A DNA stretch of 64,000 nt from Pirellulales bacterium. Lineage in GTDB: Bacteria; Planctomycetota; Planctomycetia; Pirellulales; Lacipirellulaceae. This document shows, piece after piece, positions 56,174 through 64,000 of the stretch. A program made the position numbers and the translations under genes. Location: contig JAKVCC010000009.1 in the NCBI GenBank assembly GCA_022448265.1, positions 134,379 through 198,378 of the forward strand, given 5' to 3'. The first letter of the stretch is position 1, and every line of letters begins with the position of its first letter. The notes beneath the pieces are model-generated. The model had not been told where the DNA came from, made no database searches, and was given only the letters and a program-made list of their open reading frames with translations.

Positions 56174-56178
56174 AATGC

Positions 56179-56808
56179 TTACCCTTGCTTGGCCTCTTCT
56201 GCAGACTCTTCCCCCGCCTCATGTGGCGGCACTCCCGTCCCTTTATCTTCCGTGGCGGGTGGACCCGATGAAATAATAACTTTCGAGGGACGTACGACAC
56301 GGTCATGGAGTCGGTAGCCGACTTCGGTCACCAGCATAACGTGGTCGGCTGGATGCTGATCGGAAGGTTGTTGCAAAATCGCTTCGTGGACTTGCGGGTC
56401 AAACGGTTGCCCGACATCCTTAATTCGCTCACACGCGTGTTGCTCCAAGACAGCCACCAACTGCTGACGGACCAGCTTGAATCCTTCCAGCAATCCGGCG
56501 GCCTCGCTACTTGCCTGGGCTGCCTCTATGGCCCGGTCGATATTGTCGATCACCGGCAATAAATGCCTGATGACCGCCAGGGGCGCGTAGCGGCGCTCTT
56601 CATTGATTTCCCTCGCCGTGCGGCTACGCAAGTTTTCCATCTCCGCTTGCAAGCGCAGGGCGCGATCTTTTTCGGCCGCCAGTTCGCCGACATCGGCTGC
56701 AGCTTCTTGCACCGCCGCGGCGGTGCGTTCGGCCTCGGTTGTCTGCGAATCTAACTCCGGTTCGACAGGCGACCGATCATCGTCTTGCTTGGAAGGGGGG
56801 ATCGACAT
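56179..56808 (-). CDS. grpE: GrpE nucleotide exchange factor
   Basis: 209 residues. After an acidic disordered start comes the long coiled-coil (EKDRALRLQAEMENLRSRTA) and the conserved beta-domain (LLPVIDNIDRAIEAAQ, FDPQVHEAILQQPS, GYRLHDRVVRPSKVIIS). GrpE releases ADP from DnaK. It lies between dnaJ and the FmdB-like gene with 17 and 5 bases of spacing. Confidence 0.96.
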   Translation of the reverse strand: MSIPPSKQDDDRSPVEPELDSQTTEAERTAAAVQEAAADVGELAAEKDRALRLQAEMENLRSRTAREINEERRYAPLAVIRHLLPVIDNIDRAIEAAQASSEAAGLLEGFKLVRQQLVAVLEQHACERIKDVGQPFDPQVHEAILQQPSDQHPADHVMLVTEVGYRLHDRVVRPSKVIISSGPPATEDKGTGVPPHEAGEESAEEAKQG

Positions 56809-56825
56809 GCGTCAGTTGCTCCTCG

Positions 56826-57953
56826 TTACCGCTCGTCCGGCTCATCGCCAGTAAAATAGTTTTTCAGTTTGTCAAAAAATCTTTGCCGCTCCGGCGCCAC
56901 AGTTTTTTGTTCCAACTCGGCCAATTGCCTCAAAAGCTCTTCTTCTTCGTCGCTGATTCGCTCTGGCACCTCGATGTTTACCTGCACCAATAAATCTCCC
57001 AAACCAATCACGCGCGGATCGGGCAGTCCTTTTCCCTTGAGCTGAAATACCTTGCCCGTTTGGGTACCTGGCGGGATGGACAAAGTGTCGGGACCGCTGA
57101 GTGTGGGAACATCAAGTGTTGCCCCGAGCACCGCTTGCGAATACGTAATCGGCATTCGACACACTAGGTGTTGGCCCTCCCGCTCAAAGAGTGGATGGGA
57201 CAAAATCGAGACAACGCAATAACAGTCGCCAGCCGGTCCATCGCCCGGACTCGGCTCTCCCTGGCCGGTGATACGGACTTGCATTCCATCATCGACGCCA
57301 GCTGGTATTTCAACATCTGCCTCAACCTTCTTCAATACGTGGCCGGAGCCGCTACAAGGCCGACAGGGTGAACTGATTGAACTTCCCTCACCTTTGCAAG
57401 CCGGGCAGGTTGTTTGCACCCGTACAATGCCCGCCTGCTGGACGACTTGGCCGTGGCCACCGCAATAGGTACAAGTTTCACGTTGACTCCCTTCGGCGGC
57501 GCCCGAGCCTGAGCACTTCACGCAGGGCTCATGCCGTTGGAACTCGACGTTCTTGCGCACGCCTTGGGCGGCTTCCTGCAACGTTAGTGTTACGTCGCAC
57601 CGAACGTCGCGCCCTTTGCGCGGACGCCGGCGTCGCCCTCTCCCGCCCCCGAAAAGATCACCGAATATGTCACCAAACGCCGAGAAGATATCCTCGACAT
57701 CTGAAAAACCGCCGCCCGACTGCCCATTCACCCCGGCATGGCCGTGGCGATCGTACAGGGCGCGCTTCTGGGGGTCGTGGAGGATCTCAAAGGCCTCCGA
57801 AGCTTCTTTGAAGCGGCCAATGGCTTCGTCGTTGTTAGGATTCTTGTCGGGGTGGTACTTGACAGCTAAACGGCGATAGGAAGTCGCAACCTCCGTATCC
57901 GAAGCGGAGCGCTCGACTCCCAATACTTCGTAATAATCGCGTTTCGTAGCCAT
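56826..57953 (-). CDS. dnaJ: DnaJ co-chaperone (Hsp40)
   Basis: 375 residues from ATG 57953. The J domain starts RDYYEVLGVERSASDTEVAT and contains YHPDKNPNN with the HPD motif. A Gly-rich region (GDIFGDLFGGGRGRRRRPRK) follows, then the zinc-binding domain with CxxCxGxG repeats in modified form (CVKCSGSGAAEG, CTYCGGHGQVV, CPACKGEGSSI, CRPCSGSGHVL), and the C-terminal substrate domain. It delivers clients to DnaK and stimulates its ATPase. All main parts are present. Confidence 0.97.
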   Translation of the reverse strand: MATKRDYYEVLGVERSASDTEVATSYRRLAVKYHPDKNPNNDEAIGRFKEASEAFEILHDPQKRALYDRHGHAGVNGQSGGGFSDVEDIFSAFGDIFGDLFGGGRGRRRRPRKGRDVRCDVTLTLQEAAQGVRKNVEFQRHEPCVKCSGSGAAEGSQRETCTYCGGHGQVVQQAGIVRVQTTCPACKGEGSSISSPCRPCSGSGHVLKKVEADVEIPAGVDDGMQVRITGQGEPSPGDGPAGDCYCVVSILSHPLFEREGQHLVCRMPITYSQAVLGATLDVPTLSGPDTLSIPPGTQTGKVFQLKGKGLPDPRVIGLGDLLVQVNIEVPERISDEEEELLRQLAELEQKTVAPERQRFFDKLKNYFTGDEPDER

Positions 57954-58047
57954 AACCAGTAACGGCGAAATACCAACATGCAACCGGGCCACCGGCTAGG
58001 TTAGCCGAGTGGCCCGATTAGAAACATAACGATTCCAACGGCAGGCG

Positions 58048-59667
58048 CTAGCGGATGCTGCCAGCGACACCCTGCTTATCCTGTTCTTTAGGATCGTAAT
58101 TGGTCACCAATGCCTCGGTCGTCAACATCAACCCCGCGATGCTAGCAGCATTGGTCAGCGCGGTCTTGACGACCTTGGTGGGATCGATGATGCCGGCCTT
58201 AAACATATCGACGTACCCGCCATTATTGGCGTCGTAGCCAATGGCCTTGCCCTTCTGGGAGATCTCGTCGGCCACCACACTACCGTCCAAACCGCAATTG
58301 TCCGCGATCTGACGCAGTGGAGCATCCAGTACTCCTGCGACAATCTTGACGCCGATTTTCTCGTCGCCTTTGGCGCCATTGCGGGCTCCTTCGACAACTT
58401 CCCGACAACGCAGGAGCGCCACACCGCCACCAGGAAGAATGCCCTCTTCCACCGCAGCACGCGTGGCATGCAAAGCGTCTTCGACGCGGGCTTTTTTCTG
58501 CTTCATGTCGGCTTCACTACTAGCACCGACCGAGATGATTGCCACGCCGCCGGTTAGTTTGGCGAGCCGCTCTTGCAGCTTTTCGCGATCGTAGTCGCTC
58601 GTGCTATCTTCGATCGACCTGCGAATCTGCCCGATGCGTTTCTGCACATCGGCATTAGAACCGCCTCCTTGAACGATCGTCGTCGCGTCTTTCGAAATCA
58701 CAAGTTTCTTTGCCCGGCCCATTTCGGCCAGCGTGATCGATTCCATTTTCTTGCCCAAGTCTTCGCTGATGAGCTCGCCGCCGGTGAGTGTCGCAATATC
58801 GCCCAGCATCGCCTTCCGGCGATCGCCAAATCCGGGAGCCTTTACCGCACATACGTTGAGCACGCCGCGAAGCTTGTTGACAACCAGCGCCGCCAAAGCC
58901 TCGCCCTCAATGTCTTCGGCGATAATCAGCAGCGGCTTGCCCTTCTGGCTCACGAGCTCCAAAACCGGCAGTAATTCACGCAGATTGCTGATCTTCTTTT
59001 CATTTATCAGGATGTAAGCGTCTTCCAGAAGACACTCCATGTCGGCTGTCTGATTGATGAAGTACGGTGACAAGAAGCCCTTGTCAAACTGCATTCCTTC
59101 AACCAGTTCCAACGTGGTTTCAGTCGATCGGCCTTCCTCGACGGTGATCACACCGTCCTTACCAACTTTCTCCATAGCGTCAGCCAACAGGTCTCCGATG
59201 ACCCGATCGTTGTTGGCGCTAATGGCACCAACCTGAGCAATTTGCTCCTTGCTGGAGACCCCTTTTGACATCCCGTCGAGCTCGTTCACGGCTGCATCGA
59301 CAGCTCGGCGGATGCCACGTTGGACCGACATTGGATTGCTGCCGGCAACAACGTTCCGGGTCCCTTCCCGCAAGATCGCACGTGCCAATACGGTCGCCGT
59401 AGTGGTACCGTCGCCGGCCAGTGAGGATGTTTTGTCGGCTACCTCGTGGACGAGCTTGGCGCCCATGTTTTCGAAGGCATCTTCCAACTCGACTTCCTTG
59501 CTCACCGTGACGCCGTCCTTTGTGACGGTGGGGCCGCCAAACGATTTATTGATGATCACATTGCGGCCCGTTGGACCCATCGTCACAGCGACTGCATCGG
59601 ACAGCTTGTCTACCCCTCGCAGCAACTTGCTGCGAGCGGTATCGTCAAACATTAATTGCTTTGCCAC
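58048..59667 (-). CDS. groL: GroEL chaperonin 1 (no Gly-Met tail)
   Basis: 539 residues from GTG 59667, with AGGAG 8 bases upstream. The apical and equatorial parts are typical: [20 protein letters not shown] and [20 protein letters not shown]. The C-terminus ends [17 protein letters not shown] and lacks the Gly-Gly-Met repeat tail of group I chaperonins, which the second copy has. It is after groES in the cluster. Two chaperonins with different tails may differ in clients. Confidence 0.95.
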   Translation of the reverse strand: MAKQLMFDDTARSKLLRGVDKLSDAVAVTMGPTGRNVIINKSFGGPTVTKDGVTVSKEVELEDAFENMGAKLVHEVADKTSSLAGDGTTTATVLARAILREGTRNVVAGSNPMSVQRGIRRAVDAAVNELDGMSKGVSSKEQIAQVGAISANNDRVIGDLLADAMEKVGKDGVITVEEGRSTETTLELVEGMQFDKGFLSPYFINQTADMECLLEDAYILINEKKISNLRELLPVLELVSQKGKPLLIIAEDIEGEALAALVVNKLRGVLNVCAVKAPGFGDRRKAMLGDIATLTGGELISEDLGKKMESITLAEMGRAKKLVISKDATTIVQGGGSNADVQKRIGQIRRSIEDSTSDYDREKLQERLAKLTGGVAIISVGASSEADMKQKKARVEDALHATRAAVEEGILPGGGVALLRCREVVEGARNGAKGDEKIGVKIVAGVLDAPLRQIADNCGLDGSVVADEISQKGKAIGYDANNGGYVDMFKAGIIDPTKVVKTALTNAASIAGLMLTTEALVTNYDPKEQDKQGVAGSIR

Positions 59668-59691
59668 GATAATGGCTCCTGTGTAGTAGTG

Positions 59692-59796
59692 GGCTATCAG
59701 CGGTCGGCTATCAGCGACCAGCTAGTAAATTTCGCTTGGGGTGTTTCACACGACTTTCTACTGACAGCTGACAGCCGACAGCCGAAAGCCAACAGC
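59692..59796. repeat. Heptad-like repeats between groES and groEL1
   Basis: Five 7-base units at 59762-59796 (TGACAGC, TGACAGC, CGACAGC, CGAAAGC, CAACAGC) end just before groES. A second pair near 59692-59720 repeats GGCTATCAGCG twice. The repeats lie in the spacer between groES and groEL1. The nature is unknown; slippage or a recurring intergenic sequence are possible. Confidence 0.6.
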
Positions 59797-59799
59797 CGT

Positions 59800-60096
59800 T
59801 TATAGTACCTTTGCCAGTATGTCGCTCTCGCGGAGGATCTTCAGATCTTCGCCATTTACTTCGACATCCGATCCGCCGTACTTGCCGTAAATCACTTCGT
59901 CGCCAACGGCCACCGAGAGTTCACCCCGATTGCCACTGTCGAGAAGCTTGCCCGCGCCTACGGCGACGACCTTGCCGCGCTGAGGCTTTTCTTGAGCAGC
60001 GTCCGGAAGCACAATGCCACCCGCGGTCACCTCTTCGGCTTCTGAGGGATTTACCACCACCCGATCATCCAGCGGACGAAGTTTGATTTTGGCCAT
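59800..60096 (-). CDS. groS: GroES co-chaperonin
   Basis: 98 residues. The start [20 protein letters not shown] and the mobile loop [20 protein letters not shown] are typical, as are [16 protein letters not shown] and [12 protein letters not shown]. It caps the GroEL ring. Lying between groEL2 and groEL1, it can serve both. ATG 60096 is the natural start. The spacer to groEL2 is 105 bases. Confidence 0.97.
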   Translation of the reverse strand: MAKIKLRPLDDRVVVNPSEAEEVTAGGIVLPDAAQEKPQRGKVVAVGAGKLLDSGNRGELSVAVGDEVIYGKYGGSDVEVNGEDLKILRESDILAKVL

Positions 60097-60201
60097 GTCT
60101 TGATTCCTTTTGGTTTGGTTCGCGTTGTTCAGGTTGTTTGTTGGTTTGTACTCGTTCGTGTTAGGAACGGCTGCCGGCTATCCGATGCCGCTTTTAGCCG
60201 C

Positions 60202-61944
60202 CTACATCATGCCGGGCATGCCACCCATGCCACCCATGCCACCCATGCCACCGGGCATTCCACCCATGCCGCCACCCATGCCACCGGGCATTCCACCCAT
60301 GCCGCCACCCATGCCACCCATGCCGTGATCATGGTGATCGTGACCAGCTCCCTCTTCTTCTTCCTGGGGGATATCAGCGACCAGCGAATCGGTGGTCAGC
60401 AGGAGGGATGCAACACTCGCCGCGTTTTGGAGCGACGTGCGGACGACCTTGGCCGGGTCAATGACACCGACGGCAACCAGATCGCAGTATTCGTCTTTGT
60501 TGGCGTTGTAGCCATCGTTTTTTCCCTTGCTCTGACGCACGCGATTCACCACTACCGCACCGTCAACACCGGCGTTTTCAGCAATGTACCGCAGTGGATA
60601 GTCGAGTACTTTCCGCACAATTTCGACTCCCAGACCCTGGTCGCCTTCTAGTTTTATTCTTTTTAATGCGGTTTCTGATCGGAGTAATGCCACGCCGCCA
60701 CCAGCGACAATTCCCTCCGCCAATGCGGCTTGGGTTGCTGCACGCGCATCGACCAGCAGGCTTTTGCGCTCTTTCATCTCAGTTTCTGTCGCAGCGCCAC
60801 AGTTGATTTGCGCTACGCCACCGGCCAGTTTGGCTAACCGCTCTTGAAGTTTTTCACGGTCGTAATCACTGTCGGTTGACTCAATTTCTGCACGAATTTG
60901 ATCGGCCCGGCCACGGATATCTTCTTTTTTTCCGCCACCGCCAACCATGGTCGTCTTATCGTTACCAATAACAATCTTACGGCACTTGCCTAAGTCCGAA
61001 AGCTGCACGCCATCAAGCTTGATGCCCAGATCTTTGAAGATTGCGGTCGCGCCGGTTAAGGTCGCTATGTCGCCCAGTATCGCCTTGCGGCGATCACCGT
61101 AGCCAGGGGCCTTGACGGCACAAACATTAACAATGCCCCGCATTTTGTTGACCACGAGCGTCGCCAGGGCTTCGCCTTCGATGTCTTCGGCAATGATCAG
61201 CAAGGGCTTGTCCACCTTGGAAACGGCTTCCAAGAGCGGTACTAGGTCCTTGGCGCTAGAGATCTTCTCTTCGTAGACCAAGACCACGCAACCTTCGAGC
61301 TCAGCGGTCTGATCATCTTCGTTGTTGACAAAGTGGGGTGAAAGAAATCCGCGGTCAAACTGCATACCCTCCACCACTTCCACGTAGGTTTCGTTGGTGC
61401 GGCCCTCTTCAACGGTGATCACGCCATCTTTGCCTACCTTGGAGAAAGCCTCTGCCAACACGTTGCCTATCGATGGATCATTATTGCCGGCGATCGTGGC
61501 AATCTGCTGTAGGCTCTTCTTATTCTTTACATCGACAGGCTCTGCCAGTTTTTTGATTGCATTGCAAACTGCCTCAATCGCTTTGGCAATGCCACGGCTG
61601 AGGGCCATCGCGTCGGCGCCAGCGGCCAGCATCTTTTGCCCCTCGCGGAATATGCCCTCTGCAAGCACCGTGGCGGTGGTCGTCCCATCCCCGGCCACGT
61701 CGTTGGTTTTGCTGGCGGCCTCTTTTACTAATTGGGCTCCAAGATTCTCAAACGGATCTGTGAGCTCAATGTCTTCGGCGACGGTAACGCCATCCTTGGT
61801 TACCTTGGGGGAGCCCCAGCCTTTGTCCAAAACCGCATTGCGACCGCGGGGGCCCAAAGTACTACGCACGGCGCGGGCAAGTTTCTCCACGCCGACGGCC
61901 AGTGGGCGACGGGCGTCATCCTCAAATACAATTTGCTTAGGCAC
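60202..61944 (-). CDS. GroEL chaperonin 2 with long His/Gly/Met tail
   Basis: 580 residues from GTG 61944, with AGGAG 8 bases upstream. The group I core is intact ([20 protein letters not shown] and IATIAGNNDPSIGNVLAEA). The C-terminus is extended by about 50 residues: an acidic stretch (EEEEGAGHDHHDHG) followed by Gly-Met repeats (GMGGMGGGMGGMPGGMGGGM and so on) ending MPGMM. Most group I chaperonins have a tail of about 10-20 residues, so this one is long and includes a His-rich piece that could bind metal. It is first in the cluster. Confidence 0.93.
   Translation of the reverse strand: MPKQIVFEDDARRPLAVGVEKLARAVRSTLGPRGRNAVLDKGWGSPKVTKDGVTVAEDIELTDPFENLGAQLVKEAASKTNDVAGDGTTTATVLAEGIFREGQKMLAAGADAMALSRGIAKAIEAVCNAIKKLAEPVDVKNKKSLQQIATIAGNNDPSIGNVLAEAFSKVGKDGVITVEEGRTNETYVEVVEGMQFDRGFLSPHFVNNEDDQTAELEGCVVLVYEEKISSAKDLVPLLEAVSKVDKPLLIIAEDIEGEALATLVVNKMRGIVNVCAVKAPGYGDRRKAILGDIATLTGATAIFKDLGIKLDGVQLSDLGKCRKIVIGNDKTTMVGGGGKKEDIRGRADQIRAEIESTDSDYDREKLQERLAKLAGGVAQINCGAATETEMKERKSLLVDARAATQAALAEGIVAGGGVALLRSETALKRIKLEGDQGLGVEIVRKVLDYPLRYIAENAGVDGAVVVNRVRQSKGKNDGYNANKDEYCDLVAVGVIDPAKVVRTSLQNAASVASLLLTTDSLVADIPQEEEEGAGHDHHDHGMGGMGGGMGGMPGGMGGGMGGMPGGMGGMGGMGGMPGMM
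60208..60325. repeat. Gly-Met tail repeat of groEL2
   Basis: On the plus strand the repeats read as tandem ATGCCACCCATGCCACC-like and ATGCCACCGGGCATTCC-like units. They encode the long C-terminal Gly-Met tail. Length variation by slippage is likely. Confidence 0.8.
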
Positions 61945-63161
61945 GTTGAACTCCTGGTTGAAAGATTTCCGCAGTCAAATTTCGCCAGTCAAAATTCCGC
62001 AGTTAGTGACTCATTAGTCAATGGATCGCCTGGCCGGCGAATCGACATCATGTGGTTTGAATTCCTTTGGGCCTCAGCAGGCCCGACTTAATTGGCGCCC
62101 CGGGTCGATTTGCCGACCCGACTCACTTCAGATATTGATTTCAAGGGGTGGATCGCAATGGGCTGGCTCCCAAGGAGGGGCCCAAAGAATTTTTGGCAAG
62201 ATGGAACAGTTTTTGGCAGATAATACCTTTTGCAGTCTCCTTCCAACGCAAGCTTCGTGCCAACGCCTCCCATCAACCAGATATTGGCGTTTTCCCGCGA
62301 AAAAAAGGTGCTCGGCGAGGGCGTGAATATCACAGTCCGGTTTGTTACCGCCGGCAGGGTGCCATTTTGGCAGCTTGCTCGCCGGTTGCCCAGTGATCGA
62401 ATCGGGGATTTGACGAGCCGGAAAATCCGTGACGGCAACGATCGGCACGTGAGTTGCCATTCCATACGGCTACGGCCTGTCGCCTACCAGCGGCAGTCTG
62501 CCTTCCGAGGGGCACGAAGCCCACTACTTTTCAATAATCTGCTACCTAACATGTTTGCACGGATGCAGCAACTTTTTCCCCAGCGAATCAATCTTTCCGA
62601 TTCACACAGGTGGCCTTACGCACAGGCACGAGTGTCTGATTGGCGCGAAGGTACTTCCCACTGCTCTACGGCTCACCTAACGGCAGTGATCCACTCGTTT
62701 TTCTTTTATGGAGGCTGGTCTAATGTAATCACGTGACTTGAAGGACAACTTACTTGCATCTCAGCTCGACGCTTAACGTCTAACGTTTAGGCCGAATTGC
62801 CGCATTCCGGCGGTTTTTCCTCGTCCCCGTCTAAGTGCGCATGATCTGCATTGCGCGCTGTGGCGACTGTTGAAAAACAGCCATTTATGGAGGCTGCGCG
62901 CATAGGATTCTATCCCGTGTGTGTGGTAGATCGGCCCCAGAGATTTGCGGATCGGGTTGCCAAAAGCTTGCGAGTCCAGTTTCGCAGTGTGCTCGCGCGC
63001 ATTAGGCCGATTCTGGTATGGAGACGGCTTACGCGCCGACCAGGGCAATGGGGGATGCCGCGCTCAGATTCACACCTGTCTTAACAGCAGGAAGTATGGT
63101 CGTGCGCGACCATTGGAGGGGGCTGTAGCCCCAAAATATGTTTAACGGGCAGCGGAAAAGC

Positions 63162-63200
63162 TTCACCATTATGGTGACTGGCTTTCACCATTATGGTGAA
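63162..63200. promoter_or_regulatory. Two identical palindromes 22 bp apart, possible tandem operator
   Basis: TTCACCATTATGGTGA occurs at 63162-63177 and again at 63184-63199. Each has a 7-bp inverted repeat (TCACCAT and ATGGTGA) around one base. The 22-bp centre-to-centre distance is close to two helical turns, as for cooperative dimer binding. The gene controlled is unclear; the nearest certain start downstream is at 63985. Confidence 0.55.
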
Positions 63201-63940
63201 TTGCGCCCTAACCAGTTGTTATATAGGTACTTACGGACATTCTTTAGGTCCCAGTTCAGGCCTTCGGAACGGAAATCTCCGCAGTCAAAATCCCATAAGC
63301 TATTTCTGTAAAAGAGGTTACGTTGATGAACCGCTCACTTCACTGGGCCTGTGAGACATACGAGAATTCATAATTATCACTCCCGTCGCAGAAAAAAACT
63401 TTTTCAGTTCGCACACTTTTCCTAGCCACACTTAAGTTTTTTAAATAACAGGACTTACCGTGTCTGGTGAATTTTTTGCCCGCCCAGGTGCTGGAGAGAC
63501 TCCAGAGGTGCCTTAATTCGGCACATCGTTTGCGAGAGTAGCGGTCGAACATGCGAAGAGGCCGTACATAGGTACTGGCTCACAAACAGGGGACTATGCA
63601 AAGAAAATAGGCTAGTTCGATGCGTGACCAGAGAGATCCAATACCGACCGGCGATTTAGACGTGCCCGTGATCCAGCACGATGGTATCAGCAAAAAACGC
63701 CCGGTTGCCTCCGGGCAAACGCGGAGCAAGCGGCGCGGTAATCGCAGTTGCGGTTCGGCGTCGAAAGTTGTCGGTTTCGGACACCGTCGTAAGCGCAAGT
63801 GGACTTGGTAGCACGATGGCCACGTACTAATCCAACAGTTCTTTTCTAGGCCAAATAGGTGGTCGTGGCAGGCAAGTAGCAGGATGCTCACCAAGGTAAC
63901 ACTTACGTTTAACATTTTGTTCATTTTTAGTTCATTGCGA

Positions 63941-63959
63941 GTGGCACCCCCGGTGCCAC
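63941..63959 (+). terminator. Hairpin before the last gene start
   Basis: GTGGCACC and GGTGCCAC form an 8-bp stem with a CCC loop. CTCAACTTTTTT follows, 26 bases before the next ATG. It could be a terminator or attenuator. Confidence 0.5.
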
Positions 63960-63984
63960 CTCAACTTTTTTGGAGATACTCACT

Positions 63985-64000
63985 ATGAAGAATCTTTTCC
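63985..64000 (+). CDS. Start of a new gene, cut by the window
   Basis: An ATG with GGAG about 9 bases upstream begins MKNLF and continues past the end. Only five codons are visible, so no function can be given. Confidence 0.5.

Larger units (their letters stand above)
61945..63984. other. Gene-poor region upstream of the chaperonin cluster
   Basis: About 2 kb with no supportable gene. Many small frames on both strands lack ribosome sites and family motifs; opposite strands at 62088-62736 both give open frames, a sign of chance. Noted elements are the short CCGCAGTCAAA repeats near 61970 and 63279, the palindrome pair at 63162-63200, and a hairpin at 63941-63959. The 5' end of this region should hold the groEL2 promoter; no CIRCE (TTAGCACTC inverted repeat) was found. 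Confidence 0.5.

Noticed and set aside
61945..62110. Search for a CIRCE element upstream of groEL2, and likewise before dnaK
   Set aside because: No TTAGCACTC/GAGTGCTAA pair was found.
62088..62736. Overlapping open frames of 110-168 codons on both strands
   Set aside because: Both strands are open, no ribosome site and no protein motif, so chance is more likely than coding.
63580..63924. Minus-strand frame with a signal-like start (MNKMLNVSVTLVSILLLAC), antisense to a 63-codon basic plus-strand frame at 63620
   Set aside because: Neither has a good ribosome site, they oppose each other, and the rest of the minus frame is not protein-like.
1..64000. CRISPR array, rRNA operon, insertion sequence with intact transposase
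   Set aside because: None was seen anywhere in the window.

Overview
The window looks like a chromosomal stretch from a planctomycete, probably of the order Pirellulales. This is inference from gene content: a DUF11-type lipoprotein, a DUF1598-like secreted protein, prepilin/DUF1559 proteins, remnants of a BatA-like VWA protein, a PEP-CTERM surface protein, separate coaC and coaB genes, and two groEL genes around one groES. GC is moderate to high in most genes and lower by eye in two accessory stretches.

Layout. 1-16.5 kb: secreted or lipoprotein genes, a glycerate kinase, a Ser/Thr kinase with a degenerate receiver tail, rpiB beside a Sua5/arginine-phosphatase-like fusion, a decayed VWA-type gene, a methyltransferase, a sugar isomerase/oxidoreductase pair, and a short lipoprotein that seems to have captured the first residues of a response regulator. 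17-24.7 kb: an accessory island with tRNA-Arg(CCU), a tRNA-like fragment, tRNA-Ser(UGA), a frameshifted tyrosine recombinase, and a vitamin B12 locus. That locus has two cobalamin riboswitches, a PEP-CTERM protein, a truncated prepilin-like protein, a DUF6580-like membrane protein and a BtuF-like gene with an in-frame TGA.

24.9-29.5 kb: dnaK-clpB on the minus strand. 30-41 kb: plus-strand housekeeping genes (pheA, tpiA, secG, yicC, gmk, rpoZ, coaC, coaB, a ThiXYZ-like ABC transporter, argC, argJ). 41.4-49.7 kb: cobL-type CbiE-CbiT fusion, glgX, purM, dsbD and a phosphotransferase-fold gene. 50.2-52.9 kb: an esterase and an FGGY kinase that look compositionally foreign, flanked by gene debris. 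53.3-54.1 kb: a P-II protein followed by a receiver-like protein. 54.3-61.9 kb: a minus-strand chaperone cluster, groEL2-groES-groEL1-dnaJ-grpE-fmdB-yacG-membrane protein. 62-64 kb is gene-poor, with a striking pair of identical palindromes at 63162-63200, and ends on the first codons of a new gene.

How genes work together: the two chaperone clusters supply a full DnaK/DnaJ/GrpE/ClpB and GroEL/GroES set; gmk-rpoZ-coaC-coaB follows a widespread bacterial order; argC-argJ are consecutive arginine steps; the B12 locus is a scavenging cassette that appears to be decaying. The most interesting parts are that B12 locus, the Sua5-YwlE-like fusion and the tandem palindromes.
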